DNA from: an uncultured bacterium
GTDB lineage: Bacteria > Planctomycetota > UBA1135
NCBI GenBank assembly: GCA_937919925.1
Contig: CALFOT010000026.1
Coordinates: forward strand, 1-62,121
Length of the DNA stretch: 62,121 nt
Reading direction: 5' to 3'
In this document: piece after piece, positions 24,950-33,197 of the stretch
Numbering within the stretch: the stretch's first letter is position 1
Layout: each line of letters begins with the position of its first letter
Notes under the pieces: generated by a model
What the model saw: the letters and a program-made list of their open reading frames with translations, nothing else
What the model was told of the DNA's origin: nothing
The model's database searches: none
Made by a program: the position numbers and the translations under genes

Positions 24950-26932
24950 ATGCAGCGTTTAGGTATCGACACTGGTGGCACCTTCACCGACGCCGTCATG
25001 AAGATGGCAGATGGCAGTTTTCGCCTCGCCAAACTACCCACAACCCGCGAAGATGCGTCACGTGCCGTGTTGGATGCGGTGGATGCCTTAGTCGTAGCGG
25101 AAACGCCGATTGAATTAATTCACGGCACGACTTTCGCTACCAATGCTTTGTTGACCGGTGAGCTGGGGCGCGTGGTGTTTGTGACTACGGCCGGCTTTGC
25201 GGATTTGCTAGCGGTGGGGCGTCAAGATCGCGATGAAGTGTATGCCTTAGAACCGCGCGCCACCCGGCCCGCCCAACCACGTAGCCGCGTGGTGGAAGTC
25301 ACGGAGCGTTTGGATGCCGGCGGTGCGGTGGTGACCAAACTGCATCGCGCGGAAGTTGCGCGGGTAGTCGCTTTGGTGGCAAAGAAAAAGCCGCAGGCGG
25401 TGGCGGTGGCGTTGCTGCATGCGTTTCGCAATCCCCAACATGAACAGCAGTTGGGCCGCGCGCTGCGCAAGTTGGGCGTGCCGGTGATGCTCTCATTTGA
25501 GGTTGCTCCCGAAGTGCGTGAGTATGAACGCGCCACCACCACTTGGGCCGACGCCGCTTTGGCGCCGGTGGTGCGTGCCGCTTTATCAACCTTGCAGCAA
25601 CGTTTGTGCGCTAGTCGCGTTGGTTCGCAGCTGCGCATCATGCGTTCGGATGGTGGTACTGCCGCAGTCGAAACGGCGCTCGAACATCCAGTGCACCTCG
25701 CCTTATCGGGCCCGGCGGGTGGCCTCAGTGCAGCTTTGTCGCTTGCGCAAAAACGCGGCGATACCGAGTTGATGACTCTGGACATGGGGGGCACCTCCAC
25801 CGATGTGGCGTGGTTATCCACAGCCCTACCGGAAACGCGCCCGCTGTATGTGGGTCGATTGGCATTATTGGCGCGTGGCTTACCCATTCATACGGTGGGC
25901 ACGGGTGGCGGCAGCACCGCCCATCTTGATGCCGGCGGCGCTTTGGCTGTGGGGCCGGAGTCGGCAGGGGCCGTACCTGGGCCCGCTTGTTACGGCCGTC
26001 ACGGCGACGTCGCCACCGTCACGGATGCACACCTACTGTGCGGTCGCTTGCAGCCCGACGCCTTTCTTGGCGGTGCGTTTCCTTTGGATGTTGGCGCCGC
26101 GCGCAGGGTTTTGAAGCAGTTGGGGCAGGCCGTCGGGATGAGCACCCACGCTGCGGCCCAGCAAATTTTGAGCATCGCGACGGCAGATATGGAGCGCGCT
26201 TTACGCAAGGTTTCGTTGGCAGAAGGACGCGATCCGCGCCGCGCGGTGTTGTATTCCTTTGGTGGTGCAGGTGGTTTACACGCAGCTTGGTTAGCCACCA
26301 ACTTGGAGATGCGGGCGGTAGTTGTGCCACCTCTAGCCGGCGCTTTTTCGGCACTTGGTTTGCTCGCTGCTCCGGCGCGCCGCAGTTACACCCAATCGGT
26401 TTTGCAGCCGCTGCCAACTTTTCGCCAACGCGCCGCATTGTTTGCGCCGCTGCTGCAGCAGGGTGTTGCGGCCTTGCGCGGCGAAGGGATCGCACGCGCT
26501 GCACTAGGGCGTTGCTGCAAAGTCGAGTTACGCGGGGCCGGCCAAGCTGGCATTCTGGTGTTGGAAGAAGGACCAGACTTGCGCGCGCGATTTTTTGCCG
26601 AACACGAAAGGCGTTTTGGTTATCGCCGCACGGATCAGAGCGTGGAGTTGGTGGCCATCACCGTCACCATAGATGGGCCAAGCACGCCGCAATGGCAGCG
26701 TCTGCGTGAATCCCACCAGCCAGCCAAGATGCGCTCCCGGCAGCGCACTTGGTTTGGGAACGCCGCGCGCACTTTCGATTGTGCGTGGTACCAACGGGAG
26801 TCTTTACAGCCCGGGGATTTTTTGCACGGTCCAGCGGTAGTCGCAGAATATTCCGCCACCACGTTGGTGCCGCCTGGCTGGCGTGCCCGCCTCGATGCTT
26901 GGAATTGTTTGGTGTTGGAGCGTGAAGCATGA
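24950..26932 (+). CDS. hyuA: Hydantoinase/oxoprolinase subunit A
   Basis: A 660-residue ATP-dependent amidohydrolase subunit of the ASKHA type. The N-terminal LGIDTGGTFTDAV phosphate loop, IHGTTFATNALL, the central SGPAGGLSAALSLA, DMGGTSTDVAW and the GGGSTAHLDAGGAL segment are all present. HyuA/OplA proteins couple ATP hydrolysis to opening of hydantoin, 5-oxoproline or similar cyclic amides. The substrate cannot be read from sequence. ATG 24950 is 20 nt after the preceding gene and gives the canonical N-terminus. The stop overlaps the HyuB start (ATGA), so the two subunits are made together. Confidence 0.92.
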   Translation: MQRLGIDTGGTFTDAVMKMADGSFRLAKLPTTREDASRAVLDAVDALVVAETPIELIHGTTFATNALLTGELGRVVFVTTAGFADLLAVGRQDRDEVYALEPRATRPAQPRSRVVEVTERLDAGGAVVTKLHRAEVARVVALVAKKKPQAVAVALLHAFRNPQHEQQLGRALRKLGVPVMLSFEVAPEVREYERATTTWADAALAPVVRAALSTLQQRLCASRVGSQLRIMRSDGGTAAVETALEHPVHLALSGPAGGLSAALSLAQKRGDTELMTLDMGGTSTDVAWLSTALPETRPLYVGRLALLARGLPIHTVGTGGGSTAHLDAGGALAVGPESAGAVPGPACYGRHGDVATVTDAHLLCGRLQPDAFLGGAFPLDVGAARRVLKQLGQAVGMSTHAAAQQILSIATADMERALRKVSLAEGRDPRRAVLYSFGGAGGLHAAWLATNLEMRAVVVPPLAGAFSALGLLAAPARRSYTQSVLQPLPTFRQRAALFAPLLQQGVAALRGEGIARAALGRCCKVELRGAGQAGILVLEEGPDLRARFFAEHERRFGYRRTDQSVELVAITVTIDGPSTPQWQRLRESHQPAKMRSRQRTWFGNAARTFDCAWYQRESLQPGDFLHGPAVVAEYSATTLVPPGWRARLDAWNCLVLEREA

Positions 26933-28491
26933 ATCCAACCCAACGTGATCCTGCATTGTTTGTGTTTCGGCATTTGTTCGCGAGCGTGACCGATGAAATG
27001 GGCGCAGCCTTGCAGCACAGCGCGGTGTCGCCGAACATCAAAGAGCGCCTTGATTTTTCTTGTGCACTGCTCGATGCCGCAGGCCGCTTGGCGGCGCATG
27101 CAGCATTCATTCCGGTGCATTTGGGCAGCGCTCATAGCACCGTTCCGGCGGTCTTAAAGGAGTTGGATCCTGGCCCTGGAGATGTGGTGGTGCTCAATGA
27201 TCCTTTCCGCGGCGGCACTCACTTGAATGACGTCACCGTATTGGCGCCCTTATTCCACGCCGGCAAACGCTGCGGTTTTTTACTCAATCGTGCCCATCAT
27301 GCCGATATCGGTGGGGCCGAGCCTGGCTCGATGAGTGGTGCCGCGGACATCTTCGGCGAGGGCTTGCTGATCCCGCCACTGCTATTGCGCGCGGGCGGCA
27401 AAGATGTGGCAGCGGTATGGCAACTGTTCGCAGCCAACGTGCGTGATCCCGCTGCCGCGCGCGGGGATTTGCAAGCGCAACTCGCCGCACTCCATCGTGG
27501 CCAGATTCGTTTCGACGACCTCCTCGCGCGTTATGGTGTTGCGGCGCTCACCCGCGCCATGGCTTCCTTGTTTGAACACGGCGCTGCTTTTACGCGCACG
27601 ATGTTAGCCAGTTGGCCGCGCCATGCCGTGGAGGTTCACGATTTTCTCGATGGAGTGGATAGCCCGCGTTTGCAGTTACGCCTGCAAGTCACAGCGGGCC
27701 GTTTGATTTTAGATTTCAGCGGCTCTGCAGCGCAGGTGCCAGGCTCGTGGAATACGCATCGGGCGGTAACCACCTCGGCAGTGTTTTATTTGTTGCAAGC
27801 GATAGGTGGCGGCCACCTTCCGGAAACGAGTGGCACGTTGGAAGCCGTCGATTTACGGCTGCCGGAGGGCAGTATCGTTGGTGCTTGTTTTCCTGCCGGC
27901 GTAGCACTTGGCAATGTCGAAACTTCGCAACGCATTGTGGATTTGCTACTCGCTGCGATGCGCCAATTGATGCCCGGTAAATTTCCGGCCGCCAGTCATG
28001 GCAGCATGAACAACTTACTTTTTGGTGGCAAGCGCGCCGACGGCACACCTTTTGTGTTTTATGAAACCCATGGCGGCGGTGCCGGGGCTGGCCCACAGGG
28101 TGACGGTGCAAGTGCTGTGCAAACGCACATGACCAACACGCGCAATACGCCGATTGAAATTCTCGAAGAGGAACTGCCGGTACGCGTGAAACGCCTCGCG
28201 CTGCGCCGCGGCAGTGGCGGTCGGGGCGAATTTCGCGGTGGCGACGGCTTGCTCAAAGAAATCGAATTCCTAGAACCCGTGCGCTTAACGCTTGCAGCAA
28301 CCCGTAGAAATTCACAAGCTGCTGGCGCCGGAGGCGGAGAACCCGGCAAATCAGGGGTTGATTCGGTGACCATCGCGGGCAAAACAAAACGTTTGCGCAG
28401 TGCGGAGGCCATCGATCTGCCAAGCGGAGGCAGCATAAAAATAGCCACCCCTGGAGGGGGTGGCTATACAAAAGACCAGAGTTCGAACTAG
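26929..28491 (+). CDS. hyuB: Hydantoinase/oxoprolinase subunit B
   Basis: A 520-residue partner of HyuA. It starts with DPALFVFRHLFASVTDEMG and contains SPNIKERLDFSCALLDAAGR, FRGGTHLNDVTVLAPLF and HHADIGGAEPGSM, all usual in this family. It ends with the glycine-rich PGGGGY tail. The last 20 codons form a 10-bp hairpin, and the TAG stop shares the palindrome CTAG with the stop of the convergent NYN gene. Confidence 0.93.
   Translation: MNPTQRDPALFVFRHLFASVTDEMGAALQHSAVSPNIKERLDFSCALLDAAGRLAAHAAFIPVHLGSAHSTVPAVLKELDPGPGDVVVLNDPFRGGTHLNDVTVLAPLFHAGKRCGFLLNRAHHADIGGAEPGSMSGAADIFGEGLLIPPLLLRAGGKDVAAVWQLFAANVRDPAAARGDLQAQLAALHRGQIRFDDLLARYGVAALTRAMASLFEHGAAFTRTMLASWPRHAVEVHDFLDGVDSPRLQLRLQVTAGRLILDFSGSAAQVPGSWNTHRAVTTSAVFYLLQAIGGGHLPETSGTLEAVDLRLPEGSIVGACFPAGVALGNVETSQRIVDLLLAAMRQLMPGKFPAASHGSMNNLLFGGKRADGTPFVFYETHGGGAGAGPQGDGASAVQTHMTNTRNTPIEILEEELPVRVKRLALRRGSGGRGEFRGGDGLLKEIEFLEPVRLTLAATRRNSQAAGAGGGEPGKSGVDSVTIAGKTKRLRSAEAIDLPSGGSIKIATPGGGGYTKDQSSN
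28442..28466. terminator. 10-bp hairpin inside the 3' end of hyuB
   Basis: TAGCCACCCC pairs with GGGGTGGCTA around a 5-nt loop, within the codons for the C-terminal PGGGG of HyuB. There is no T-run. It lies where the convergent transcripts of hyuB and the NYN gene meet, so it could stop or stabilise either transcript. Confidence 0.5.
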
Positions 28492-29237
28492 TCGTTCTGG
28501 TAAAGGTTGTCTTCTGAAAGCAAGTGGTACTGGTCTACCGCACGGATGAGCAAATCACTCATGCTTTCGCGGAAAGCGCAGCACTCGAACTTGACGCCCT
28601 TAGCCTGAATCAAGGGAGCGACATCGGCGAAGACGCCATTTCCTGAAACAGCAATGATGACATCAACTTTGTCGGCGATGCGCAGCATGTCCATGGCAAT
28701 GCCAATCTCCCATTCGGCTTTGCGCGAACCATCCATACGTTCAATCACTTCGCGGCGCTTGACCTCGAAGCCACAGTAACGCAGGTGATCCAAGAAGCTG
28801 ACTTGATCAATGCCTTCGCGCTCAATGACATAAGCCGTGGAGCGGATTAGGCGCCGGTCTCGTACGCAAGTGCGCAACATACTGGAGTAGGAAAGGTTGC
28901 GGCCGAAAGTTTTCTTGGCCGAGTGGTACATATTTTGTACGTCGACGAAAACTGCAACGCGCTGACGCTTAAGGAACCCACCTGCGGAAGCGTAGCCACC
29001 GTTGTTCGGGATTTTGCCAGTGCTAGGATCCAGATTAAGCTCGCGGCGCAAACGCCAGAGTTCATCTTTAAGATCGAGGCAGCGATCTTCGAGATCTTCG
29101 CGTTCGATGCCAGCAAGATCTTCATTCGCATCAAGTATGATGGTGCTTTCTGAAGGATGGCCACCTAAAGAAGGAGCTTGGAAAGTGGAAGTGCCGGAAG
29201 TGGCCTCTTCTTCCTTGGAAGTTTCGGTATTGATCAT
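28488..29237 (-). CDS. NYN-domain protein with altered active site
   Basis: A 249-residue protein. The first 65 residues are acidic and rich in Ser/Thr, followed by a short coiled coil (REDLEDRCLDLKDELWRLRR). A LabA/DUF88-type NYN domain of the PIN-like nuclease superfamily follows. The first acidic motif is intact (VAVFVDVQNMYH), as is the central acid (IGIAMDMLRIA). The last motif, normally SGDxDF, reads SGNGVF, so two expected acids are missing. It may bind rather than cut RNA. ATG 29237 was chosen; the longer frame adds an implausible leader. Confidence 0.8.
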   Translation of the reverse strand: MINTETSKEEEATSGTSTFQAPSLGGHPSESTIILDANEDLAGIEREDLEDRCLDLKDELWRLRRELNLDPSTGKIPNNGGYASAGGFLKRQRVAVFVDVQNMYHSAKKTFGRNLSYSSMLRTCVRDRRLIRSTAYVIEREGIDQVSFLDHLRYCGFEVKRREVIERMDGSRKAEWEIGIAMDMLRIADKVDVIIAVSGNGVFADVAPLIQAKGVKFECCAFRESMSDLLIRAVDQYHLLSEDNLYQND

Positions 29238-29396
29238 GTGGTAAGAGGTAATTCGGGGGAAACAAAGGCCTGGATATACCCGAATAAAATAGCCGGGAAT
29301 TGTCCTTCGGCCAGGGAAAGGACAGCTTAGCCCATCAGTATAACGGCGACTGGAAGTATGGGAAGTACCAGAAACAACAGCCTGCCATTCGGGCAA

Positions 29397-30194
29397 CTAG
29401 CATCCGGGCTGGGCGGCGAGAATGCGGTCAATTCGGTATGTTTTATAGAAGTTGCGGTCATGGCACAGGGCTTCCATCCAAAGATAGGCTCCGGAGCGAT
29501 AGAAAAAACGTGGGCTCACGAGCGCCTGGAAGACGCCGCCATGGGCCAGCCGGTAGGTCATGGTGATGGCCTCGCCGGCCAGCGCAGCTTCTCGCAGGAA
29601 TTCCCGCGGCTCAGGCAGCCGAATCGGCTCCGGCGCAAAAGAGCATAACTCGCGCCCACAACCCATTGAGGCAGTGTGGAACTGAGGGCCAAACAGTAGC
29701 TCCAGTTTTTGCATCAAATTCCAAGTATGCAGCGCATCTGCCAAGGCGCGGTGATGCTCCGCAGCAGGCAATCCCAGCTCAGCAACCAGAGATTGCAGAG
29801 CGTGTGATTTATATTTCAACAATCGTCGCGACGCAAGTAGGGTGCAGTAAGTTGGGTTATCGGGCAGAGGCAAGCCGTAGCGCGCTGCTTCGCAAGCAAG
29901 CATGGTGGCATCGAATTGCACATTGTGGCCCACCAGCGGCGCTTTACCGGCCCATTGCAAGAACTCCGGAACCACTTCGTTGGCCTTCGCGGCGTTGGCG
30001 ACGGCTTGATCATCAATGCCATGAATACGAATCACCACGGGCGGGATGGGGCATTCAGGATGAATCAGGCGAGAAAATCGATCCACGATGTGGTGGCCAC
30101 GTACTTTCACCGCGCCGATTTCCACGAGCCGCGCACCCGGAGGCATTCCGGTAGTCTCTGTATCAAAGACAACATATTCGCGCGGCAGGCTCAC
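29397..30194 (-). CDS. DEDDh 3'-5' exonuclease (DNA polymerase III epsilon-like)
   Basis: A 265-residue protein. Exo I is YVVFDTETTGMPPGA, Exo II is HNVQFDATML and Exo III is HHRALADALHTW, giving the full DEDDh set in the first 170 residues. The remaining 90 residues are an unrecognised tail (YRLAHGGVFQALVSPRFFY). The best start is GTG 30194, 2 nt after the stop of the upstream gene; the longer frame overlaps that gene. It may act in repair or RNA/DNA trimming; it need not be the replicative proofreader. Confidence 0.88.
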   Translation of the reverse strand: MSLPREYVVFDTETTGMPPGARLVEIGAVKVRGHHIVDRFSRLIHPECPIPPVVIRIHGIDDQAVANAAKANEVVPEFLQWAGKAPLVGHNVQFDATMLACEAARYGLPLPDNPTYCTLLASRRLLKYKSHALQSLVAELGLPAAEHHRALADALHTWNLMQKLELLFGPQFHTASMGCGRELCSFAPEPIRLPEPREFLREAALAGEAITMTYRLAHGGVFQALVSPRFFYRSGAYLWMEALCHDRNFYKTYRIDRILAAQPGC

Positions 30195-30196
30195 AA

Positions 30197-31492
30197 CTAT
30201 TTCACCGCATAAGTTTCCAGTACCCAGGCGGCCCACTTTTCATCGGCCTCAATAAAAGTCCAGCCGAAATTGTCTTTGAAGGCAACCCGCTGGGCATCGA
30301 GGTTGTTGGTTTGGTTGGGATCGGTTTTCAGCTGCACAATCCATTTGCCAAAAGCAGTTGGATCATGTTCCATCAAAAACATCAACTTCGACCACGAAGT
30401 GAGGTGGGCCACGAAATTCAAATCACCAAAGGAGCGCATCCGGCTGAGTTCCGAAAATCCCGGGGCTTCGTCTTTGGTCACATATTTGCGCACCAGCGGT
30501 TTCCACTCTTCAGCATCCCGACTCTGCTCCGATGACCCTTCATCAAGATCATAAAAGTTATACTTCATCGAATTGCGCCGCGACATGTAATGGCCAAAGC
30601 CGGAACGCAGCCAAACCGGTGCTTCGACTAAGTACAACATGAAGCCATCCAAAATATTGATGGTGACGTTATGCAACAGTGCGTTATGCACGTGCTGGTC
30701 ATGTTTCATCTTGTCCGCTTCGGTGGAAAAACCAAACCACATCGAGCGCGAAACGGGTTCGGTGTTCGGTGGCCGCCAAGTGTTATGCCAGCGTTGTGGG
30801 TGGGCATCGATATGACCAATGTAATGTTGCTTGGTCTCCAGCAAATCTGCCTCATAGTGCAACATGAGTACCTCGAACTTCATAGGCATTCCGAGATAGC
30901 GGCCCAGACCGACCCAGCCTGGCATGCCAGCCGCCCGCTTGGGGCGGGATAAAAAATCTGCGGCCAAATCAGCTTGCCAAGTGCTATCGGAAGCGGAGAC
31001 GAAAATTTCTTCTGCGGGTAAAACAGCGAACTGCTCCTCGGTGTAGCCGAACAATTCCTGCAAATGCGCATACGCTTTCTCCATCCGAAAAGCCATCAGA
31101 TGCACACGCATCCAGCGATCCAGCATTTTGACTTTGGGGGGATCTACAGCCGGGAAGAATGCCGCAAGCTCTTCCAGCTCTGCGAGGTAAGCCTTTTTAT
31201 CACTGACCGGAATCTTCCACGGATGTAAATCCGAACCAAAGCGAAAATGAGTGGTTTCGAGCCACACCATGTCGCGCGCGTCAAGGTGCTTTTGAAGTTC
31301 CGCAGAATCGGACTGGAAGAAGGTGAAGGGGCCGTGATTGACAATGCCGGCAGCCTCCATGACTTTGGGGTCTTCGCCGCAGACCGTGCAGATATTTTTT
31401 TTGGAAGATTGGGCCGCAGCTGGCACGGCAAGCAGCATGCAAGCGAGGGCCGCAAAAAACTTCGGCGCGAGAGCCGTACCGAACGGTGGCAT
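30197..31492 (-). CDS. Secreted protein of unknown function
   Basis: A 431-residue exported protein with a signal peptide (FFAALACMLLAVPAAAQ). A CTVC pair follows shortly after, then a mostly helical body rich in Met, Trp and His (for example TKQHYIGHIDAHPQRWHNTW and KMKHDQHVHNALLH). I recognise no family; the size and FDNLFWTFIEADEKW-like C-terminus do not match known peptidases, and there is no HExxH. It overlaps the start and stop of its neighbours, so it is cotranscribed with the HEAT-like and PpiC-like genes. Confidence 0.6.
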   Translation of the reverse strand: MPPFGTALAPKFFAALACMLLAVPAAAQSSKKNICTVCGEDPKVMEAAGIVNHGPFTFFQSDSAELQKHLDARDMVWLETTHFRFGSDLHPWKIPVSDKKAYLAELEELAAFFPAVDPPKVKMLDRWMRVHLMAFRMEKAYAHLQELFGYTEEQFAVLPAEEIFVSASDSTWQADLAADFLSRPKRAAGMPGWVGLGRYLGMPMKFEVLMLHYEADLLETKQHYIGHIDAHPQRWHNTWRPPNTEPVSRSMWFGFSTEADKMKHDQHVHNALLHNVTINILDGFMLYLVEAPVWLRSGFGHYMSRRNSMKYNFYDLDEGSSEQSRDAEEWKPLVRKYVTKDEAPGFSELSRMRSFGDLNFVAHLTSWSKLMFLMEHDPTAFGKWIVQLKTDPNQTNNLDAQRVAFKDNFGWTFIEADEKWAAWVLETYAVK

Positions 31493-32421
31493 TAGAGTTT
31501 GGCTTTCCAGGCTTCGGCGCGCTCAATGATTTCCGTCATCGAAGGGCGCTCCAAGGGGACTTCCTTGGCGACGACCACACGGCAAGCGTTAATCGCCGCA
31601 AGACGCAACGAGGTATCGCTTTCGGCAAGGAAAGGCGCCACGAGACGAATGTGTTCGGGGATTCCGAACAACTCAAACATGCGCAAGCCGGCCAGTTTTT
31701 CTTTGAGTCGCGTGCGTTTGAGCCAGGGTGCTAAGGCAGAACTCAAGGCTTGGCGATTGACTTTGGCAAAATCGAGCCGAAATGTTGCGGCCTCTTTGAG
31801 CCAGCGACTTTGGATATGCTCTTCAATGATGCTTAAGGCATCTTGATTGCCGCGTAAAACTAAGCCGCGTGCTGCTTCATAGGCCACAGCCGGCGCTTTC
31901 GACGCCATCATGAGCTGTAAAAAATCGGCAGCATCTTTGCGCGTGCTATCCGAATAGCGCCGCAACAAATACATCCTTGCGGCATCGGGAGATTTTTTGC
32001 TCAAGCTGGTCCAGGCGAGCTTCAAGTCGTCATCCACTAAAACTCCATTCAAGCAAGCCCACAAGGGATCCAAACGGGAAACCTTTTCCATGCGTGCAAC
32101 GGAATCGAGGCACAGTGGAATCACAGCCTCGCCCAGGTCCAGCAAAAGTTTCACGCCGGCGTCAATATCCTCTTGCTTCTCGCCCTTTTCGATGGCGTGC
32201 AAGCCCGACAGAGCCATGTCTTTATCTGGGCTACTGAGACGCGCAAATTTTTTCTTTTCCGGCTTTTGCGGCTCCGCTGCCGGTTTCGCAGCGGGGGTTT
32301 CCGGCTCCTGGGCTCCCAGACGAGTCCATGAGTGCCACGCATGTGGCTCTGGCTGCAGGGGCAGAGGCAGTGCATTGTGGGCAAGGCCGGACAGCATCAG
32401 AAAGGGGAGGAGGGCAATCAT
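31492..32421 (-). CDS. Secreted helical-repeat (HEAT-like) protein
   Basis: A 309-residue protein with an N-terminal hydrophobic signal (MIALLPFLMLSGLAHNAL). A Pro/Ala/Lys-rich linker follows (about residues 38-58), and then an all-helical body. The body has repeating hydrophobic helices such as APAVAYEAARGLVLRGNQDAL and RLVAPFLAESDTSLRLAAINA, suggestive of HEAT or PBS repeats. These act in protein binding. It overlaps both neighbours (ATGA upstream, TAATG downstream) within a four-gene operon. Confidence 0.6.
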   Translation of the reverse strand: MIALLPFLMLSGLAHNALPLPLQPEPHAWHSWTRLGAQEPETPAAKPAAEPQKPEKKKFARLSSPDKDMALSGLHAIEKGEKQEDIDAGVKLLLDLGEAVIPLCLDSVARMEKVSRLDPLWACLNGVLVDDDLKLAWTSLSKKSPDAARMYLLRRYSDSTRKDAADFLQLMMASKAPAVAYEAARGLVLRGNQDALSIIEEHIQSRWLKEAATFRLDFAKVNRQALSSALAPWLKRTRLKEKLAGLRMFELFGIPEHIRLVAPFLAESDTSLRLAAINACRVVVAKEVPLERPSMTEIIERAEAWKAKL

Positions 32422-33125
32422 TTTTGGTCTTGGGAAACAATGCGGTTGCGGCGGAACTCCAAACTCAGGCAGTCCATGAGCTCTTGGTTTCCCGACAAAG
32501 GCAGTGTAGACCAGTCAGCCTCAGCTTGCCTGCGCGCGCCGCTAGAGCCTACGGGGAACTGGATGACATAGAGGCTTACTTGGGCGCGGTTACGGGGGCC
32601 GGCCTGGCGTTCGGCGAGAAAAACCAACTCCCAACCATAGCTCGTCTGCACCGGGCCGGCCCATTCGCCGGGTACCAGGGAAGCCACCGCCGCGCTAATG
32701 GCAGCGCCTAAAGCACTTGGACTTGGTTGTTTAGGGAGTAGTACTTGTACCGATAGCGACTGCTCTTCCGTCCATCGCAGCAATTCGTCAGCAAAGCGGC
32801 TGCCTGCTTGCAAGCGCTCGGCAATCTCTTGCGCGAGAGCCCGCGCGGCAGCGCTTTCCTGGGGCAAACGTTGATGAAGGATGGCCCCAACGGCGAGACC
32901 ATTCATCAGTAGACTCCGGCAAATCGTGTCGTGCCCCTCCACCAAAAAACTGTGTGTCATGCTCTGATAGGCATCGTCTACTAGCTGAAAAGGGATTTCG
33001 GTGGTGCCAATACGCAGTGGTTCGGGGCGGCTGCAGCTGAGAAAAAATAGCCCGAGGCTAGCCGTCAGCACTAGGGTGCGGCCCGGGTGGGTAAATAGCC
33101 GCGGAAACAGGAAGGATTTGAGCAT
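32418..33125 (-). CDS. Lipoprotein with parvulin-like (PpiC) domain
   Basis: A 235-residue protein starting at ATG 33125. The signal ends in a lipobox (LFFLSC), so it is lipid-anchored. The C-terminal half matches rotamase features (GSRFADELLRWTEEQSL, VASLVPGEWAGPVQTSYGWE). Peptidyl-prolyl isomerases of this type help outer-membrane proteins fold. It is divergent from two larger SurA-like genes, which supports an envelope-folding locus. Divergence from classical parvulins is large, so activity is uncertain. Confidence 0.65.
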   Translation of the reverse strand: MLKSFLFPRLFTHPGRTLVLTASLGLFFLSCSRPEPLRIGTTEIPFQLVDDAYQSMTHSFLVEGHDTICRSLLMNGLAVGAILHQRLPQESAAARALAQEIAERLQAGSRFADELLRWTEEQSLSVQVLLPKQPSPSALGAAISAAVASLVPGEWAGPVQTSYGWELVFLAERQAGPRNRAQVSLYVIQFPVGSSGARRQAEADWSTLPLSGNQELMDCLSLEFRRNRIVSQDQK

Positions 33126-33144
33126 TTGCGTGAGGGAGTACAAT
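33117..33144 (+). promoter_or_regulatory. Probable promoter TTTGAG-16-TACAAT of the SurA-like genes
   Basis: TTTGAG (33117-33122), a 16-nt spacer and TACAAT (33139-33144) face the SurA-like gene at 33198. A second hexamer TAAAAT lies at 33152-33157. On the minus strand TGTACT (33137-33142) overlaps the same -10 and faces the PpiC-like lipoprotein gene. Confidence 0.45.
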
Positions 33145-33197
33145 CAGGGGGTAAAATACAGAATCGACTGGTGATTTGGGGTCGAAACTTTCACAGC

